Notes: generated by a model from the sequence alone, not told the origin. A DNA stretch of 59,444 nt from Paludibacteraceae bacterium (GCA_017387515.1 JAFOFC010000067.1:1-59444), one strand, 5' to 3'. Counted from the stretch's first letter, positions 34,442 to 44,466 are shown. Made by a program: numbers and translations.

Positions 34442-35494
34442 ATGGAATTTTCTGCATCACAATTAGCTGCTGTACTACAAGGAACCATAGAAGGAGACGC
34501 TTCTGTACGTGTTCACGACTATGCAAAAATAGAAGAAGGCAAACCCGGTACCTTATCGTTCTTATCCAACCCAAAGTACGAAAACTACCTATACGAAACA
34601 GAAGCTAGCATTGTATTGGTTAATAACGATTTTAAACCTACAAAACCAGTTAAAGCTACGCTTATTCGCGTACCCAATGCCTATTTAGCCCTTGCCACCC
34701 TACTTCAACTAGCAGAACAACATAAACCTGCCAAATCGGGCATCGACCCCACCGCTCATATTGCCGCATCGGCCACCATTGGCAACAACTGCTACATTGG
34801 TCCGTTTGTATACATTGGCGAGAATGTAGTTATTGGCGACAATACGCAAATCTACTCGCATTGCGCCATCAACGAAAACTCAAAAATTGGCAGCAACAAC
34901 ATTCTTTACAATGGTGTAATTGTTTACCACGAATGCGTAATAGGAAACAATTGCATTCTTCATGCAGGTGTAGTTATTGGAGCAGATGGTTTTGGTTTTG
35001 CCAAAAATCCCGATGGAACCTATTTTAAAATGCCACAAAATGGCAACGCCATTATAGAAGACAACGTAGAAATTGGCGCCAATACCTGCGTAGACAGAGG
35101 CAGCATGGGACCCACCATTGTGCATAGCGGCGTAAAACTAGACAACCAAATACAAATTGGCCACAATGCAGAAATTGGGCACAATACCGTTATGGCGGGT
35201 TGTTCGGCCGTAGCTGGTTCTGCTAAAGTAGGCAACGATTGTACGTTTGCTGGCTTTGTAGGCATTGCTGGTCACATACAAATTGCCAACAGCACCATGG
35301 CAGGAGCCTTTACCGGCATTACCAAAAGCGTAAAAACCCCTGGCCAAGTATACCATGGTCCTACAGCCCTTCCTGCTATGCAAAACAAAAAGGCATTTGC
35401 CGTATATCGCAACTTACCCGATTTTAGAAAAGAGTTCTACGAACTACAAAAAGAGGTAGCAGCTTTAAAAGAACAACTAAAAAAACAAGACTAA
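34442..35494 (+). CDS. lpxD: UDP-3-O-acylglucosamine N-acyltransferase
   Basis: The 350-residue protein adds the N-linked hydroxyacyl chain in lipid A synthesis. An N-terminal uridine-binding domain (about 1-95) is followed by a left-handed beta-helix of hexapeptide repeats (about 100-310) and a C-terminal helix. The catalytic His lies in [20 protein letters not shown], and [17 protein letters not shown] is characteristic of LpxD. It heads an lpxD-lpxC-lpxA operon (3- and 9-nt gaps) in the order usual for Bacteroidota. Confidence 0.96.
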   Translation: MEFSASQLAAVLQGTIEGDASVRVHDYAKIEEGKPGTLSFLSNPKYENYLYETEASIVLVNNDFKPTKPVKATLIRVPNAYLALATLLQLAEQHKPAKSGIDPTAHIAASATIGNNCYIGPFVYIGENVVIGDNTQIYSHCAINENSKIGSNNILYNGVIVYHECVIGNNCILHAGVVIGADGFGFAKNPDGTYFKMPQNGNAIIEDNVEIGANTCVDRGSMGPTIVHSGVKLDNQIQIGHNAEIGHNTVMAGCSAVAGSAKVGNDCTFAGFVGIAGHIQIANSTMAGAFTGITKSVKTPGQVYHGPTALPAMQNKKAFAVYRNLPDFRKEFYELQKEVAALKEQLKKQD

Positions 35495-35497
35495 CAG

Positions 35498-36406
35498 ATG
35501 GTACAACATACGCTAGCGCAAGCATTCACACTTAACGGTAAAGGACTACACACAGGAGTGCAAATTACCGCCACTTTTTGCCCTGCAGCAGAAAACACAG
35601 GCATACAACTTGTTCGCACCGATTTAGCAGGCAGTCCTGTTATACCAGCCTTAGCATCGTACGTTACAGCCACCGAACGTGGCACCGTAGTGGCTAATGG
35701 AAGCGCCGCAGTTAGCACCATAGAACATGCCATGGCAGCCTTAATGGCTTTTGGCATTGACAACTGTACCATACAAATCAATGCCCCCGAAATGCCTATT
35801 TTGGACGGCAGCGCTAGTTTTATTGTTACCGCCATTAAACAAGCAGGCATCGTATCACAACAAGCCGCTCGCCGCTACTTTGAGGTAACAGAAAAAATGG
35901 AATTTGAGCACAACGGTTCGTCCATTACCCTTTTACCCGACGATCATTTTTCGGCAGAAGTACACATCGATTTCAACTCACCTATCCTACCCCCTCAGGT
36001 AGCTACGTTAGCATCGCTTGCTAATTTTGAAGATGAAATAGCAGCCGCACGTACTTTTGTGTTTGTACGCGAAATTGCACCCTTGTTGCAACACAACCTT
36101 ATCAAGGGCGGCGACCTTGACAATGCCATTGTAATTTACGACAAAGAAATGTCGCAACAAGAAGTAGACAACCTTTGTGGATTGCTCAATATTCCTAATA
36201 TCCAGCTAACCGAATTAGGCTACCTAAACAGAAAACCATTGGTATTTGACAACGAACCTGCCAGACACAAATTATTGGATATTATAGGCGATTTGTCGTT
36301 AATCGGACTTCCTATCAAAGGCAAGGTTATTGCCCACAAGCCCGGACACACCTTTAATACCCAAGTAGCCAAACTAATACTAAATTACATCAACCAAACC
36401 AAATAA
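35498..36406 (+). CDS. lpxC: UDP-3-O-acyl-N-acetylglucosamine deacetylase, not fused to FabZ
   Basis: The 302-residue zinc enzyme performs the committed step of lipid A synthesis. Zinc ligands are His77 (TIEHAMAAL), His257 and Asp261 (ARHKLLDIIGDLSLIG). The catalytic His284 is in HKPGHTFNTQ. In most Bacteroidota this gene is a bifunctional LpxC-FabZ fusion of about 460 residues. Here the frame ends after the LpxC domain, and lpxA begins 9 nt later. A separate FabZ-like gene lies at 55645. Confidence 0.95.
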   Translation: MVQHTLAQAFTLNGKGLHTGVQITATFCPAAENTGIQLVRTDLAGSPVIPALASYVTATERGTVVANGSAAVSTIEHAMAALMAFGIDNCTIQINAPEMPILDGSASFIVTAIKQAGIVSQQAARRYFEVTEKMEFEHNGSSITLLPDDHFSAEVHIDFNSPILPPQVATLASLANFEDEIAAARTFVFVREIAPLLQHNLIKGGDLDNAIVIYDKEMSQQEVDNLCGLLNIPNIQLTELGYLNRKPLVFDNEPARHKLLDIIGDLSLIGLPIKGKVIAHKPGHTFNTQVAKLILNYINQTK

Positions 36407-36415
36407 ACCAGGCCT

Positions 36416-37195
36416 ATGATTTCTCCTAACGCTTACGTACACCCCAATGCCAAATTAGGCAAAGACGTTATAGTAGATGCTTTTGCATACATCGACGACA
36501 ATGTTGAAATTGGAGATGGAACCCACGTTTTTCCTAACGCTACCATTTTATCGGGTGCACGCATCGGTAAAAATTGCCGCATATTCCCTAGTGCCGTTAT
36601 TTCTGCTATCCCACAAGATTTAAAATTTAAGGGCGAAGAAACCACGGCAGTTATAGGCAACAACACCACCATACGCGAATGCGTTACCGTTAATCGCGGC
36701 ACAGCATCAAAAGGAACTACGATTGTAGGCAGCAACTGTTTGCTAATGGCCTACTCACATATTGCCCACGATTGTATTTTGCACGACAACATCATCATTG
36801 GCAATGCCAGTCAAATTGCAGGCGAGGTTGAAATTGATGACTGGGCTATTTTAAGTGGCAACTGCTTGATTCACCAATTCTGCCACATTGGTGCGCACAT
36901 CATTATGCAAGGTGGCTCTCGTACCAGCAAAGACGTACCTCCTTATGTAACAGCAGGCCGTGACCCATTGGCCTTTGCAGGCATCAACTTAATTGGTTTG
37001 CGTCGTCGCGGTTTCTCGTCCGACCAAATCCAAACCATTCAAGAATGCTATCGTGCCTTGTATCAATCGGCATTAAACACCAGTCAAGCCATCGAAAAAA
37101 TTGAATCTGAATTGCCTGCATCGCCCGAGAGAGACACCATTTTAAATTTCCTAAAGACATCACAACGCGGCATTATTCGCGGATACCAAGATTAA
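36416..37195 (+). CDS. lpxA: Acyl-ACP--UDP-N-acetylglucosamine O-acyltransferase
   Basis: The 259-residue left-handed beta-helix protein transfers the first hydroxyacyl chain in lipid A synthesis. The hexapeptide repeats run from about 5 to 180 (VHPNAKLGKDVIVDAFAYID, IFPSAVISAIPQDLKFKGEE). The catalytic His region is MAYSHIAHDCILHDNIIIGN. The C-terminal helical domain contains GINLIGLRRRGFS, typical for LpxA. It lies third in the lpx operon. Confidence 0.96.
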   Translation: MISPNAYVHPNAKLGKDVIVDAFAYIDDNVEIGDGTHVFPNATILSGARIGKNCRIFPSAVISAIPQDLKFKGEETTAVIGNNTTIRECVTVNRGTASKGTTIVGSNCLLMAYSHIAHDCILHDNIIIGNASQIAGEVEIDDWAILSGNCLIHQFCHIGAHIIMQGGSRTSKDVPPYVTAGRDPLAFAGINLIGLRRRGFSSDQIQTIQECYRALYQSALNTSQAIEKIESELPASPERDTILNFLKTSQRGIIRGYQD

Positions 37196-37204
37196 TATAC
37201 CATT

Positions 37205-38875
37205 ATGGAAGAAACAGTAAAAAAATCGCTTAACTTTATTGAAGAAATCGTAGAGAAAGATTTACGCGAAGGTAAAAACGACGGTCGTTTACAAACTCGT
37301 TTCCCACCCGAACCCAACGGATACTTACACATAGGCCACGCCAAAGCCATCTGCATGGACTTTGGCATTGCACAACAATACGGCGGCATTTGCAACCTTC
37401 GTTTTGACGATACCAACCCCAGCAAAGAAGACGTAGAATACGTAGATTCTATTCAAGAAGACATTAAATGGCTTGGTTTTGAATGGGGCAACATTTACTA
37501 CGCATCCGATTATTTCCAACAATTGTGGGACTTGGCTGTTCAACTAATCAAAGACGGCAAAGCCTATATTGACGAACAATCGGCCGAAGAAATTGCCAAA
37601 CAAAAAGGCACTCCTACCACTCCTGGTACAGAAAGCCCCTACCGCAATCGTCCTGTAGAAGAAAACTTGGCACTGTTTGCTAAGATGAATACAGGCGAAA
37701 TTCCCGAAGGTGCTATGGTGCTTCGTGCAAAAATTGACATGGCTTCGCCTAACATGCACTTCCGCGATCCTATTATGTATCGCATCATTACCTCGCATCC
37801 TCACCACCGCACAGGTACCCAATGGAAAGCCTACCCCATGTACGATTACGCACATGGTCAGTCTGACTATTTTGAAGGCGTAACCCACTCGATTTGTACC
37901 CTAGAATTTGTGGTACACCGTCCACTATACGATTGGTTCATCGACCAATTTGCCGATAGCGACTATCGCCCACGCCAATACGAATTTAACCGTTTGAACA
38001 TTACCTATACCGTAATGAGCAAACGCAAAATGTTGCAATTGGTACAAGAAGGCGTTGTAGCGGGTTGGGACGACCCTCGTATGCCTACCATCTGTGGCTT
38101 GCGTCGTAGAGGTTACACCCCCGAAGCCATTCGCGATTTTATTGACCGCATTGGCTATACCAAAGTAGACGGTATGATTGACGTATCGCTTTTGGAACAC
38201 TCCATTCGCGAAGACCTTAAACCCAAAGCACACCGCGTTAGTGCCCTATTTGACCCGATTAAATTGGTTATTACCAACTATCCAGAAGGTCAAAAAGAGT
38301 ACATGACAACCGATAACAACCCCGATAACGAAGCCGCAGGCACCCGCGAAATGCCATTTGGCAAAGAAATCTATATTGAAAGAGGCGACTTTATGGAAGA
38401 CGCACCAAAAGATTTCTTCCGTCTAACCCCTGGTGGACGCGAGGTTCGTCTAAAAAGCGCCTACATTATTCAATGCACCGGTTGCGAAAAAGACGAAAAT
38501 GGCCAAGTTACTACCGTTTACTGTACCTACGATCCCGACACCAAAAGTGGTACAGAAGGCAGCAAACGCAAGGTTAAAAGTACCATTAACTGGTTGGACA
38601 AAGACGGTTGCATAGAAGCAGAAGTTCGTTTATACGACCGCTTATTTAAGGTAGAAGACCCTGCTGCGTACGATGGCGATTTCCACGACCTACTAAACGA
38701 AGATTCATTGGAAGTAAAAACCGCTTTGGTAGAAAAACACCTAGAAGGCGCACAAGCAGGCGATCATTTCCAATTCCTAAAAATTGGTTACTTTACGGTA
38801 GACAAAGACAGCCAAGATGGCAAACTTATTCTAAACCGCACCGTATCGCTAAAAGACAATTGGGCTAAGAAATAA
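37205..38875 (+). CDS. glnS: Glutamine--tRNA ligase
   Basis: The 556-residue class I synthetase has HIGH as GYLHIGHAKAI at about residue 41, the KMSKS-like loop TVMSKRKMLQLV, FPPEPNGYLH, LRFDDTNPSKEDVEYV, and a C-terminal anticodon-binding beta-barrel pair (about 335-556). Having GlnRS means the organism charges Gln directly. It is the last gene of the lpx operon, 9 nt after lpxA, and is followed by a strong bidirectional terminator. Confidence 0.97.
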   Translation: MEETVKKSLNFIEEIVEKDLREGKNDGRLQTRFPPEPNGYLHIGHAKAICMDFGIAQQYGGICNLRFDDTNPSKEDVEYVDSIQEDIKWLGFEWGNIYYASDYFQQLWDLAVQLIKDGKAYIDEQSAEEIAKQKGTPTTPGTESPYRNRPVEENLALFAKMNTGEIPEGAMVLRAKIDMASPNMHFRDPIMYRIITSHPHHRTGTQWKAYPMYDYAHGQSDYFEGVTHSICTLEFVVHRPLYDWFIDQFADSDYRPRQYEFNRLNITYTVMSKRKMLQLVQEGVVAGWDDPRMPTICGLRRRGYTPEAIRDFIDRIGYTKVDGMIDVSLLEHSIREDLKPKAHRVSALFDPIKLVITNYPEGQKEYMTTDNNPDNEAAGTREMPFGKEIYIERGDFMEDAPKDFFRLTPGGREVRLKSAYIIQCTGCEKDENGQVTTVYCTYDPDTKSGTEGSKRKVKSTINWLDKDGCIEAEVRLYDRLFKVEDPAAYDGDFHDLLNEDSLEVKTALVEKHLEGAQAGDHFQFLKIGYFTVDKDSQDGKLILNRTVSLKDNWAKK

Positions 38876-38891
38876 CCATATCCCATACTCA

Positions 38892-38928
38892 TAAAAAAAT
38901 CCGCTCCATAAGGAAGCGGATTTTTTTA
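38892..38928. terminator. Bidirectional terminator after glnS
   Basis: AAAAAAATCCGCTCC pairs with GGAAGCGGATTTTTTT around ATAA, with one bulged base. Seven A on one side and seven T on the other allow use on both strands. Confidence 0.92.
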
Positions 38929-38965
38929 TGCCCTACCTACTCAGATATCATCCCATTCATTAAAA

Positions 38966-38999
38966 CAAAAAAAGTCCAACCCTTTCGGATTGGACTTTT
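38966..38999 (-). terminator. Terminator of the serine palmitoyltransferase-rimM-ABC unit
   Basis: AAAAGTCCAA (38999-38990, minus) pairs with TTGGACTTTT (38979-38970). The T-run continues on the minus strand. Confidence 0.9.
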
Positions 39000-39020
39000 G
39001 CATTTATAGTAAGTAAATGA

Positions 39021-40208
39021 TTACTCGATAATACCCAATAATTTAGCGTTTTTGGTAATCTTTTCTACCGCTTCGTCAATTTGATCGAAAGTGTGCGTAG
39101 CCATTAGCGAAATACGGATAAGTGTATCTTGCGATGGAACTGCAGGTGAAACCACAGGGTTAACAAATACGCCATCGTCCATAAGCATACGGGTTAGGCG
39201 GAATGTTTTTTCGTTGTCACGCACATAAAGAGGAATAATAGGAGTAGTAGTATGTCCTGTTTCAAATCCTTTATCTTTAAATGCTTGCAACATTCTGTTG
39301 GTGTTATCCCACAAGGCTTGTTGACGCCATCTTTCTTCTTCCATTACTTCTAGAGCAGCCAACACTGCACCTGCAGCAGCAGGAGTGATACTTGCACTAA
39401 AGATAAGGGTACGTGAGTTATGTTTTAGGTAGTTGATTACATCTTTGTTAGAAGCGATGAAACCACCAATGGTAGCCAACGATTTACTAAAGGTACCCAT
39501 TACTAGTTCTACATCGTTTTGCACGCCAAAGTGTTCGCAAACCCCAGCACCTGTTGCACCAAACACACCTAGTGAGTGAGCTTCGTCAATCATGATAGAA
39601 GCGTTGTATTTTTTAGCCAAATCTACCATTTCTGGAAGTTTAGCCACATCGCCTTCCATACTGAAAACACCGTCTGCTACAATCAATTTAATTTTATCGG
39701 GTTCGCATTGTTGAAGGAATTTTTCTAGGTGTTCCATATCGTTGTGACGATATTTAAACTGTTTAGCCATGCTAAGGCGAGAACCTTCAATAATAGAAGC
39801 GTGGTTTAAACGGTCCAACAACAGGTAATCTTCTCTACCTCCTAAACAAGGAACCACACCCGAGTTAACAGTAAAACCAGTTGCATATACTAGGGCTTCT
39901 TCTTTGCCTACTAATTTAGCCAATTTCTCTTCTAGTTCGATGTGAATATCCAACGTACCATTTAAGAAACGAGAACCAGCACAACCTGTACCGTATTTTT
40001 CTACAGCTTTAATTGAGCCTTCTTTAATTTTAGGGTGATTAGTAAGACCTAAGTAACTGTTTGAACCAAACATCAATACAGGTTTTCCATCAATTTGAAC
40101 TACCGTATCTTGATCTGAACTAATAGGTCTAAAATAGGGATAAACTCCGGCTGCTTTTGCTTTTTGAGGCACATCATATTGTGCTAAGCGTTCACTTAAT
40201 ATACTCAT
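39021..40208 (-). CDS. spt: Serine palmitoyltransferase (alpha-oxoamine synthase family)
   Basis: The 395-residue PLP enzyme condenses an amino acid with acyl-CoA. Visible are FGSNSYLGLTNHPKI, GTGCAGSRFLNGTLDIHIEL, MIDEAHSLGVFG (Asp208, His211) and the PLP lysine 242 in GTFSKSLATIGGF. The family also holds 8-amino-7-oxononanoate synthase (BioF) and glycine acetyltransferase (Kbl). The GTGCAGSRFLNGTLDIH wording and the Bacteroidota setting favour serine palmitoyltransferase, the first step of sphingolipid synthesis. The ATG at 40208 was chosen; the frame to 40262 adds residues that cover the -7 box TAACTTTG at 40237-40230. Confidence 0.85.
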   Translation of the reverse strand: MSILSERLAQYDVPQKAKAAGVYPYFRPISSDQDTVVQIDGKPVLMFGSNSYLGLTNHPKIKEGSIKAVEKYGTGCAGSRFLNGTLDIHIELEEKLAKLVGKEEALVYATGFTVNSGVVPCLGGREDYLLLDRLNHASIIEGSRLSMAKQFKYRHNDMEHLEKFLQQCEPDKIKLIVADGVFSMEGDVAKLPEMVDLAKKYNASIMIDEAHSLGVFGATGAGVCEHFGVQNDVELVMGTFSKSLATIGGFIASNKDVINYLKHNSRTLIFSASITPAAAGAVLAALEVMEEERWRQQALWDNTNRMLQAFKDKGFETGHTTTPIIPLYVRDNEKTFRLTRMLMDDGVFVNPVVSPAVPSQDTLIRISLMATHTFDQIDEAVEKITKNAKLLGIIE

Positions 40209-40262
40209 ATGAATGTTATTTAGATAATGCAAAGTTACATTTTTTTTTATACAAACAAACAA

Positions 40263-40775
40263 TTAATCGTTGATTGTTAACAGTCCTTCTGGCAAATCAA
40301 GGTATAAAACCTTATTTTTATGGTCAATATCAATCATAAAGTCTTCTACGGCTGGTATCATTACCACATCATCATTGTTGGTTACCACACAAAACAAAAC
40401 ATTATCGGTTTGATCGTTTACAGCATCAATTTTGCCCACCAATAGGTCTTGGTCGTACACATCAAAACCAATAAAATATTGATAGCTAACCTGCTCTGCC
40501 TCCTCTTGCAAATGCAAAGGTAAATACACCTCTTTTCCAACCAATGCTTTGGCTTTCGATTCTGTATCAATACCTTCTACTTGCATCAACCAAGCCGTAT
40601 CATTTTGATAACGCCTAGATGTAATAAAAAATGGCACATACAACCCATCCATGTTTAAGACAATGTATTCGCAATCGTCCAACACATCGGTATTGCCTAC
40701 ACACACCCACTCGCCCGAAACACCATGCGTACGGGTAATCTTTCCGGCTAAAAACAATTCTTGTTCTGTTATCAT
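40263..40775 (-). CDS. rimM: Ribosome maturation factor RimM
   Basis: The 170-residue protein has the RimM N-domain (FLAGKITRTHGVSGEWVC) and the PRC-barrel C-domain (GFDVYDQDLLVGKIDAV, VMIPAVEDFMIDIDHKNKVL). It binds ribosomal protein S19 and helps mature the 30S head. The start ATG at 40775 overlaps the stop of the upstream ABC gene (ATGA), so the frame reaching 40829 is not needed. rimM is commonly beside trmD and rpsP; here it is not. Confidence 0.93.
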   Translation of the reverse strand: MITEQELFLAGKITRTHGVSGEWVCVGNTDVLDDCEYIVLNMDGLYVPFFITSRRYQNDTAWLMQVEGIDTESKAKALVGKEVYLPLHLQEEAEQVSYQYFIGFDVYDQDLLVGKIDAVNDQTDNVLFCVVTNNDDVVMIPAVEDFMIDIDHKNKVLYLDLPEGLLTIND

Positions 40776-42238
40776 GCTTGCTGATTTAGGGCTAAAGGCG
40801 CGCTTAATTCGTATACATGCGATACGCAAGCAGGAATTTCGCTCCTATAGTGTGTAACAAAGATAAGGCTTTTATTGGTTTGTTGTGCAAATTCATCAAT
40901 CAATTTTAAGCATCTTTTCTTATTAACACTATCCATACCATGAAAAGGCTCATCCAATATTAGCAGTTGAGGATTTTTTATCAAGGCTCTGGCAAACAAC
41001 AACACACGTTGTTCTCCTGCCGATACGCGCAAGAAGGGTTTATCGGCCAAATGCGCTATGCCCAAAGATTGCATCAACAAAAGTGCTTGTTTGGTTTGAC
41101 TGTCTGTTGGGCGTTGATACAACCCTACACTGTCAAAATACCCCGACTGAACCACTTTTAAACAAGGTACATTTTCGCGGTAATATAGGTGCATTTCTGA
41201 GGATGTATAACCGATGCGTTTTTTGATATCCCAGATGCTTTCGCCCGACCCTCTTTTTCTGTCAAACAACCAAATGGGCAACGAATAAGCTTGTGGATTA
41301 TCGGCAAAAATATAGCTAAGCAAGGTAGATTTTCCCGATCCGTTTGGGCCTAATAACGCCCATTTTTCGCCTTTTTGAATGCGCCATGTAACATCGGGCT
41401 GAAAGACCAAACCCTCGTACTGAATACACACCTTTTTCATGTCTACTGCGGCCTGGTAATCTTCGCTTCCTAGCTGCATCGATTCAAACAAATAGGGAGT
41501 AAAAACGGGCTCCGTAACAACAGGAATAGTGTAGTTTTTAATGGGTCCTGCATACACCGTTTTACAAGCATCTAGGTGCAATAAATGCGTGGTACTTCTG
41601 GGTATATCCCTGGCATCAGCCACCAAACAAAGCAATTGCGTACCCTGTTTAACCAAGGTTTCAAACACCTCTTCCATCAATTCTCTGGTAGCCTCATCCA
41701 AACCAATATAGGGATTGTCGAATACCATCATTCTTGGTTTTTCCAACAATGCCTTCGCAATGAGTAATCGGCGTAACTGACCACTCGATAGGGTTATTAA
41801 TCGATGCGATAACAACGATTGTAATTTAAAAATCTCAATTACCTTTTCTAACCAACCAATATCGTTAGCAGGTTGTAATATTTCTTGTACAGTAGGATAC
41901 CAATCTACCTCATATACATTAAAACGTTGTTGGTAGTAAGCATCCCTAAAATCAGAAAACGAATAGGTAGACTGAAAATGGATGGTTTTAATAAATTGAC
42001 GGGGGTAAATAAAGGCGGTGGTTTTGGCTCTTTCCTCTTCCATAAAAGGATACTCAATACTACCACTTGCCAATCCATATCGTCCACTTATTATTTCACT
42101 AAGAAGCGTTTTCCCACTTCCGTTAGGCCCGTAAAACGTCCACACCTCGCCCTTGTTCATATCAAACGAAAAAGGCTCCAAAAAGGTAACATCCGGAATA
42201 CGTGGCACCACGTTTATAAGCTTAATAAAGGCATCCAT
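40772..42238 (-). CDS. ABC ATPase with two fused nucleotide-binding domains (ModF-like)
   Basis: The 488-residue soluble protein has two complete ABC domains. Half 1 has Walker A GPNGSGKT and Walker B MMVFDNPYIGLD, with Asn in place of the catalytic Glu. Half 2 has GPNGSGKST, signature VSAGEQR, and LLILDEPFHGMD. The arrangement matches E. coli ModF/PhrA, whose role is uncertain. No membrane partner gene is nearby, and there is no ABC-F linker. It is the first gene of a minus-strand unit with rimM. A TATCTTTG -7 element lies at 42271-42264 in the divergent hisG region. Confidence 0.88.
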   Translation of the reverse strand: MDAFIKLINVVPRIPDVTFLEPFSFDMNKGEVWTFYGPNGSGKTLLSEIISGRYGLASGSIEYPFMEEERAKTTAFIYPRQFIKTIHFQSTYSFSDFRDAYYQQRFNVYEVDWYPTVQEILQPANDIGWLEKVIEIFKLQSLLSHRLITLSSGQLRRLLIAKALLEKPRMMVFDNPYIGLDEATRELMEEVFETLVKQGTQLLCLVADARDIPRSTTHLLHLDACKTVYAGPIKNYTIPVVTEPVFTPYLFESMQLGSEDYQAAVDMKKVCIQYEGLVFQPDVTWRIQKGEKWALLGPNGSGKSTLLSYIFADNPQAYSLPIWLFDRKRGSGESIWDIKKRIGYTSSEMHLYYRENVPCLKVVQSGYFDSVGLYQRPTDSQTKQALLLMQSLGIAHLADKPFLRVSAGEQRVLLFARALIKNPQLLILDEPFHGMDSVNKKRCLKLIDEFAQQTNKSLIFVTHYRSEIPACVSHVYELSAPLALNQQA

Positions 42239-42278
42239 ACATACACGCTATTATTATAAGGCACAAAGATAACCATTA

Positions 42279-42310
42279 TTTGCCTAATTTGCATTTTATT
42301 GTTACCTTTG
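42279..42310 (+). promoter_or_regulatory. Promoter of hisG-hisD
   Basis: TTTG (42279-42282), a 20-nt spacer and TACCTTTG (42303-42310) match the consensus. The leader is short, and no histidine leader peptide or attenuator is visible. Confidence 0.83.
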
Positions 42311-42336
42311 TGCATCATTTTAAATACCGTATAAAT

Positions 42337-43188
42337 ATGCTACGTATTGCCGTACAAGCCAAAGGACGCTTACACGAAGAAACCATGACCATGCTCGAAG
42401 AATCGAGCATTAAATTAGATTTGGGCAAACGCAAATTGTTGGTTGCCTCTAAATCGTTCCCTGTTGAAGTTTTATTTTTACGCGACGACGATATTCCACA
42501 AGCAGTAGCTACTGGCATTGCCGACGTGGGCATTGTGGGCGAAAACGAATTTGCCGAAAAAGGCGAAGACGCTGCTATCATCAAACGCCTTGACTTTAGC
42601 AAATGCCGTCTATCGTTAGCCATTCCAAAAGATGTTAATTACCCTGGTGTAGAATGGTTCAATGGCAAACGCATTGCTACCTCTTACCCCAATATTTTAC
42701 GCCAATTTTTAGATAAAAATAACGTAAAAGCAGACATCCATGTTATTACTGGATCTGTAGAGATTGCTCCTAGCATCGACCTTGCCGATTGTATTTTTGA
42801 TATTGTTAGTTCTGGAGGCACATTGGTTACCAACAACCTAAAAGAAGTAGAAGTAGCCATGTATTCAGAAGCCTTAATGATTGGCAACAAAAACCTATCA
42901 GAAGAAAAACAAGCCATCTTAAACGAACTATTGTTCCGCTTTGACTCGTTTAAAAATGCCGAAGGTAAAAAATACATCATCCTTAATATACCTAACGATA
43001 AAATAAACGAAGTTTGTGCCCTACTTCCAGGCATGAAATCGCCTACCGTTACCCCATTGGTACAAGAAGGTTGGTCTTCGCTTCAATCGGTTATCGAAGA
43101 AAAAACATTTTGGGACATCATCAACCAACTTAAAAACATTGGTGCCGAAGGCATTTTGGTGGTTCCTATCGAAAAAATGATTCTGTAA
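42337..43188 (+). CDS. hisG: ATP phosphoribosyltransferase, long form
   Basis: The 283-residue enzyme starts histidine synthesis by joining ATP and PRPP. Motifs are MLRIAVQAKGRLHEE, ADVGIVGENEFAE, ATSYPNILRQFL, and the PRPP-binding DLADCIFDIVSSGGTLVTNNL. The C-terminal part (about 210-283, SPTVTPLVQEGWSSLQSVIE) is the ACT-like regulatory domain of the long form, which senses histidine and needs no HisZ. The ATG at 42337 was chosen; the in-frame 42280 start lies before the promoter's -7 box. Confidence 0.95.
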   Translation: MLRIAVQAKGRLHEETMTMLEESSIKLDLGKRKLLVASKSFPVEVLFLRDDDIPQAVATGIADVGIVGENEFAEKGEDAAIIKRLDFSKCRLSLAIPKDVNYPGVEWFNGKRIATSYPNILRQFLDKNNVKADIHVITGSVEIAPSIDLADCIFDIVSSGGTLVTNNLKEVEVAMYSEALMIGNKNLSEEKQAILNELLFRFDSFKNAEGKKYIILNIPNDKINEVCALLPGMKSPTVTPLVQEGWSSLQSVIEEKTFWDIINQLKNIGAEGILVVPIEKMIL

Positions 43189-43191
43189 AAC

Positions 43192-44466
43192 ATGCAAATT
43201 ATATCCAATCCTTCGCGCAATCAGTGGGCACAATTGTTACAACGTCCACATTTAAATAGCCAAAACCTTACCGCCATTGTCGATGAGGTATTAAACCGTA
43301 TTCGCACCGAAGGCGATGCTGCCATTCGCGACTACGAACTACAGTTTGACAAAGCTCACCTTACCGATTTACAAGTAAGCCAGGCAGAGATGCAAGAAGC
43401 CGAAGCATTGGTTAGCAACGAGCTAAAACAAGCTTTACAAACAGCAAAAGCCAATATTGCCACTTTTCACGCTGCACAAAAACACCAATTACCTAAGGTA
43501 GAAACTACCCAAGGTGTTACTTGTTGGCAAAAAGCAGTACCCATCGAAAAGGTAGGGTTGTATGTACCAGGAGGTACCGCACCTTTGTTCTCTACCGTGC
43601 TAATGCTTGCTATTCCAGCACAAATTGCAGGATGTTCAGAAATTGTACTTTGCACCCCTCCCAACGCAGAGGGCAAAGTAAACCCCATTATTTTGTATGC
43701 TGCTCAATTATCGGGTGTAAGCAAGGTATTTAAAATTGGCGGTATTCAAGCTATTGGCGCCATGGCCTATGGTACCGAAAGTGTACCCAAGGTTTACAAA
43801 ATATTTGGTCCCGGAAACCAATACGTTATGGCAGCCAAGCAACAAGTAAGCTTGCACGATGTGGCCATTGACATGCCTGCAGGGCCATCAGAAGTAGCCA
43901 TCATAGCCGACGAAACAGCCAACCCAGCATCGGTTGCTGCCGATATGCTATCGCAAGCCGAACATGGCAAAGACAGTCAATCCATCGTATTTACCACTAG
44001 CCAGGCATTGGCCGATGCGCTTGTTACCGAAGTAGAAAAACAAGTAGCCATGGCACCTCGCAAAGATTTTATTCAATGTTCGCTAGAGCACAGCAAGATT
44101 TTTATTCTTGATAGCATGGACGATGTAATTACCATGTCGAACGAATATGCTCCCGAACACCTTATTATTATGTGCAAAGATTATGCAATGGTAGCCGAAC
44201 AAATTACCAATGCAGGATCGGTGTTTATGGGTTACTACACCCCCGAAAGCGCAGGCGACTACGCATCGGGTACCAACCATACCCTACCCACTAGTGGATA
44301 TGCTAAAGCATATAGCGGGGTTAACCTAGACAGTTACCTAAAAAAGATTACGTTCCAAGAAATCACCCACGATGGCTTGCAAAAATTGGGTGATACTATC
44401 GAAATAATGGCAGAGAATGAGCAACTTATGGCTCATAAATATGCCGTTAGTATAAGAAGACAATAA
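43192..44466 (+). CDS. hisD: Histidinol dehydrogenase
   Basis: The 424-residue zinc enzyme oxidises histidinol to histidine with NAD, the last step of the pathway. Conserved parts are PIEKVGLYVPGGTAPLFSTVLM, KVFKIGGIQAIGAMAYGTESVP, GPGNQYVMAAKQQV, DMPAGPSEVAIIADE, MLSQAEHGKDSQS (Zn and catalytic region), EYAPEHLIIMCKD and GDYASGTNHTLPTSG. It starts 4 nt after hisG. The remaining his genes are outside the window, or the operon is split. Confidence 0.97.
   Translation: MQIISNPSRNQWAQLLQRPHLNSQNLTAIVDEVLNRIRTEGDAAIRDYELQFDKAHLTDLQVSQAEMQEAEALVSNELKQALQTAKANIATFHAAQKHQLPKVETTQGVTCWQKAVPIEKVGLYVPGGTAPLFSTVLMLAIPAQIAGCSEIVLCTPPNAEGKVNPIILYAAQLSGVSKVFKIGGIQAIGAMAYGTESVPKVYKIFGPGNQYVMAAKQQVSLHDVAIDMPAGPSEVAIIADETANPASVAADMLSQAEHGKDSQSIVFTTSQALADALVTEVEKQVAMAPRKDFIQCSLEHSKIFILDSMDDVITMSNEYAPEHLIIMCKDYAMVAEQITNAGSVFMGYYTPESAGDYASGTNHTLPTSGYAKAYSGVNLDSYLKKITFQEITHDGLQKLGDTIEIMAENEQLMAHKYAVSIRRQ

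Noticed and set aside
42240..42336. Histidine leader peptide or T-box before hisG
   Set aside because: The leader after the promoter is only about 20 nt and has no run of His codons or hairpin pair.
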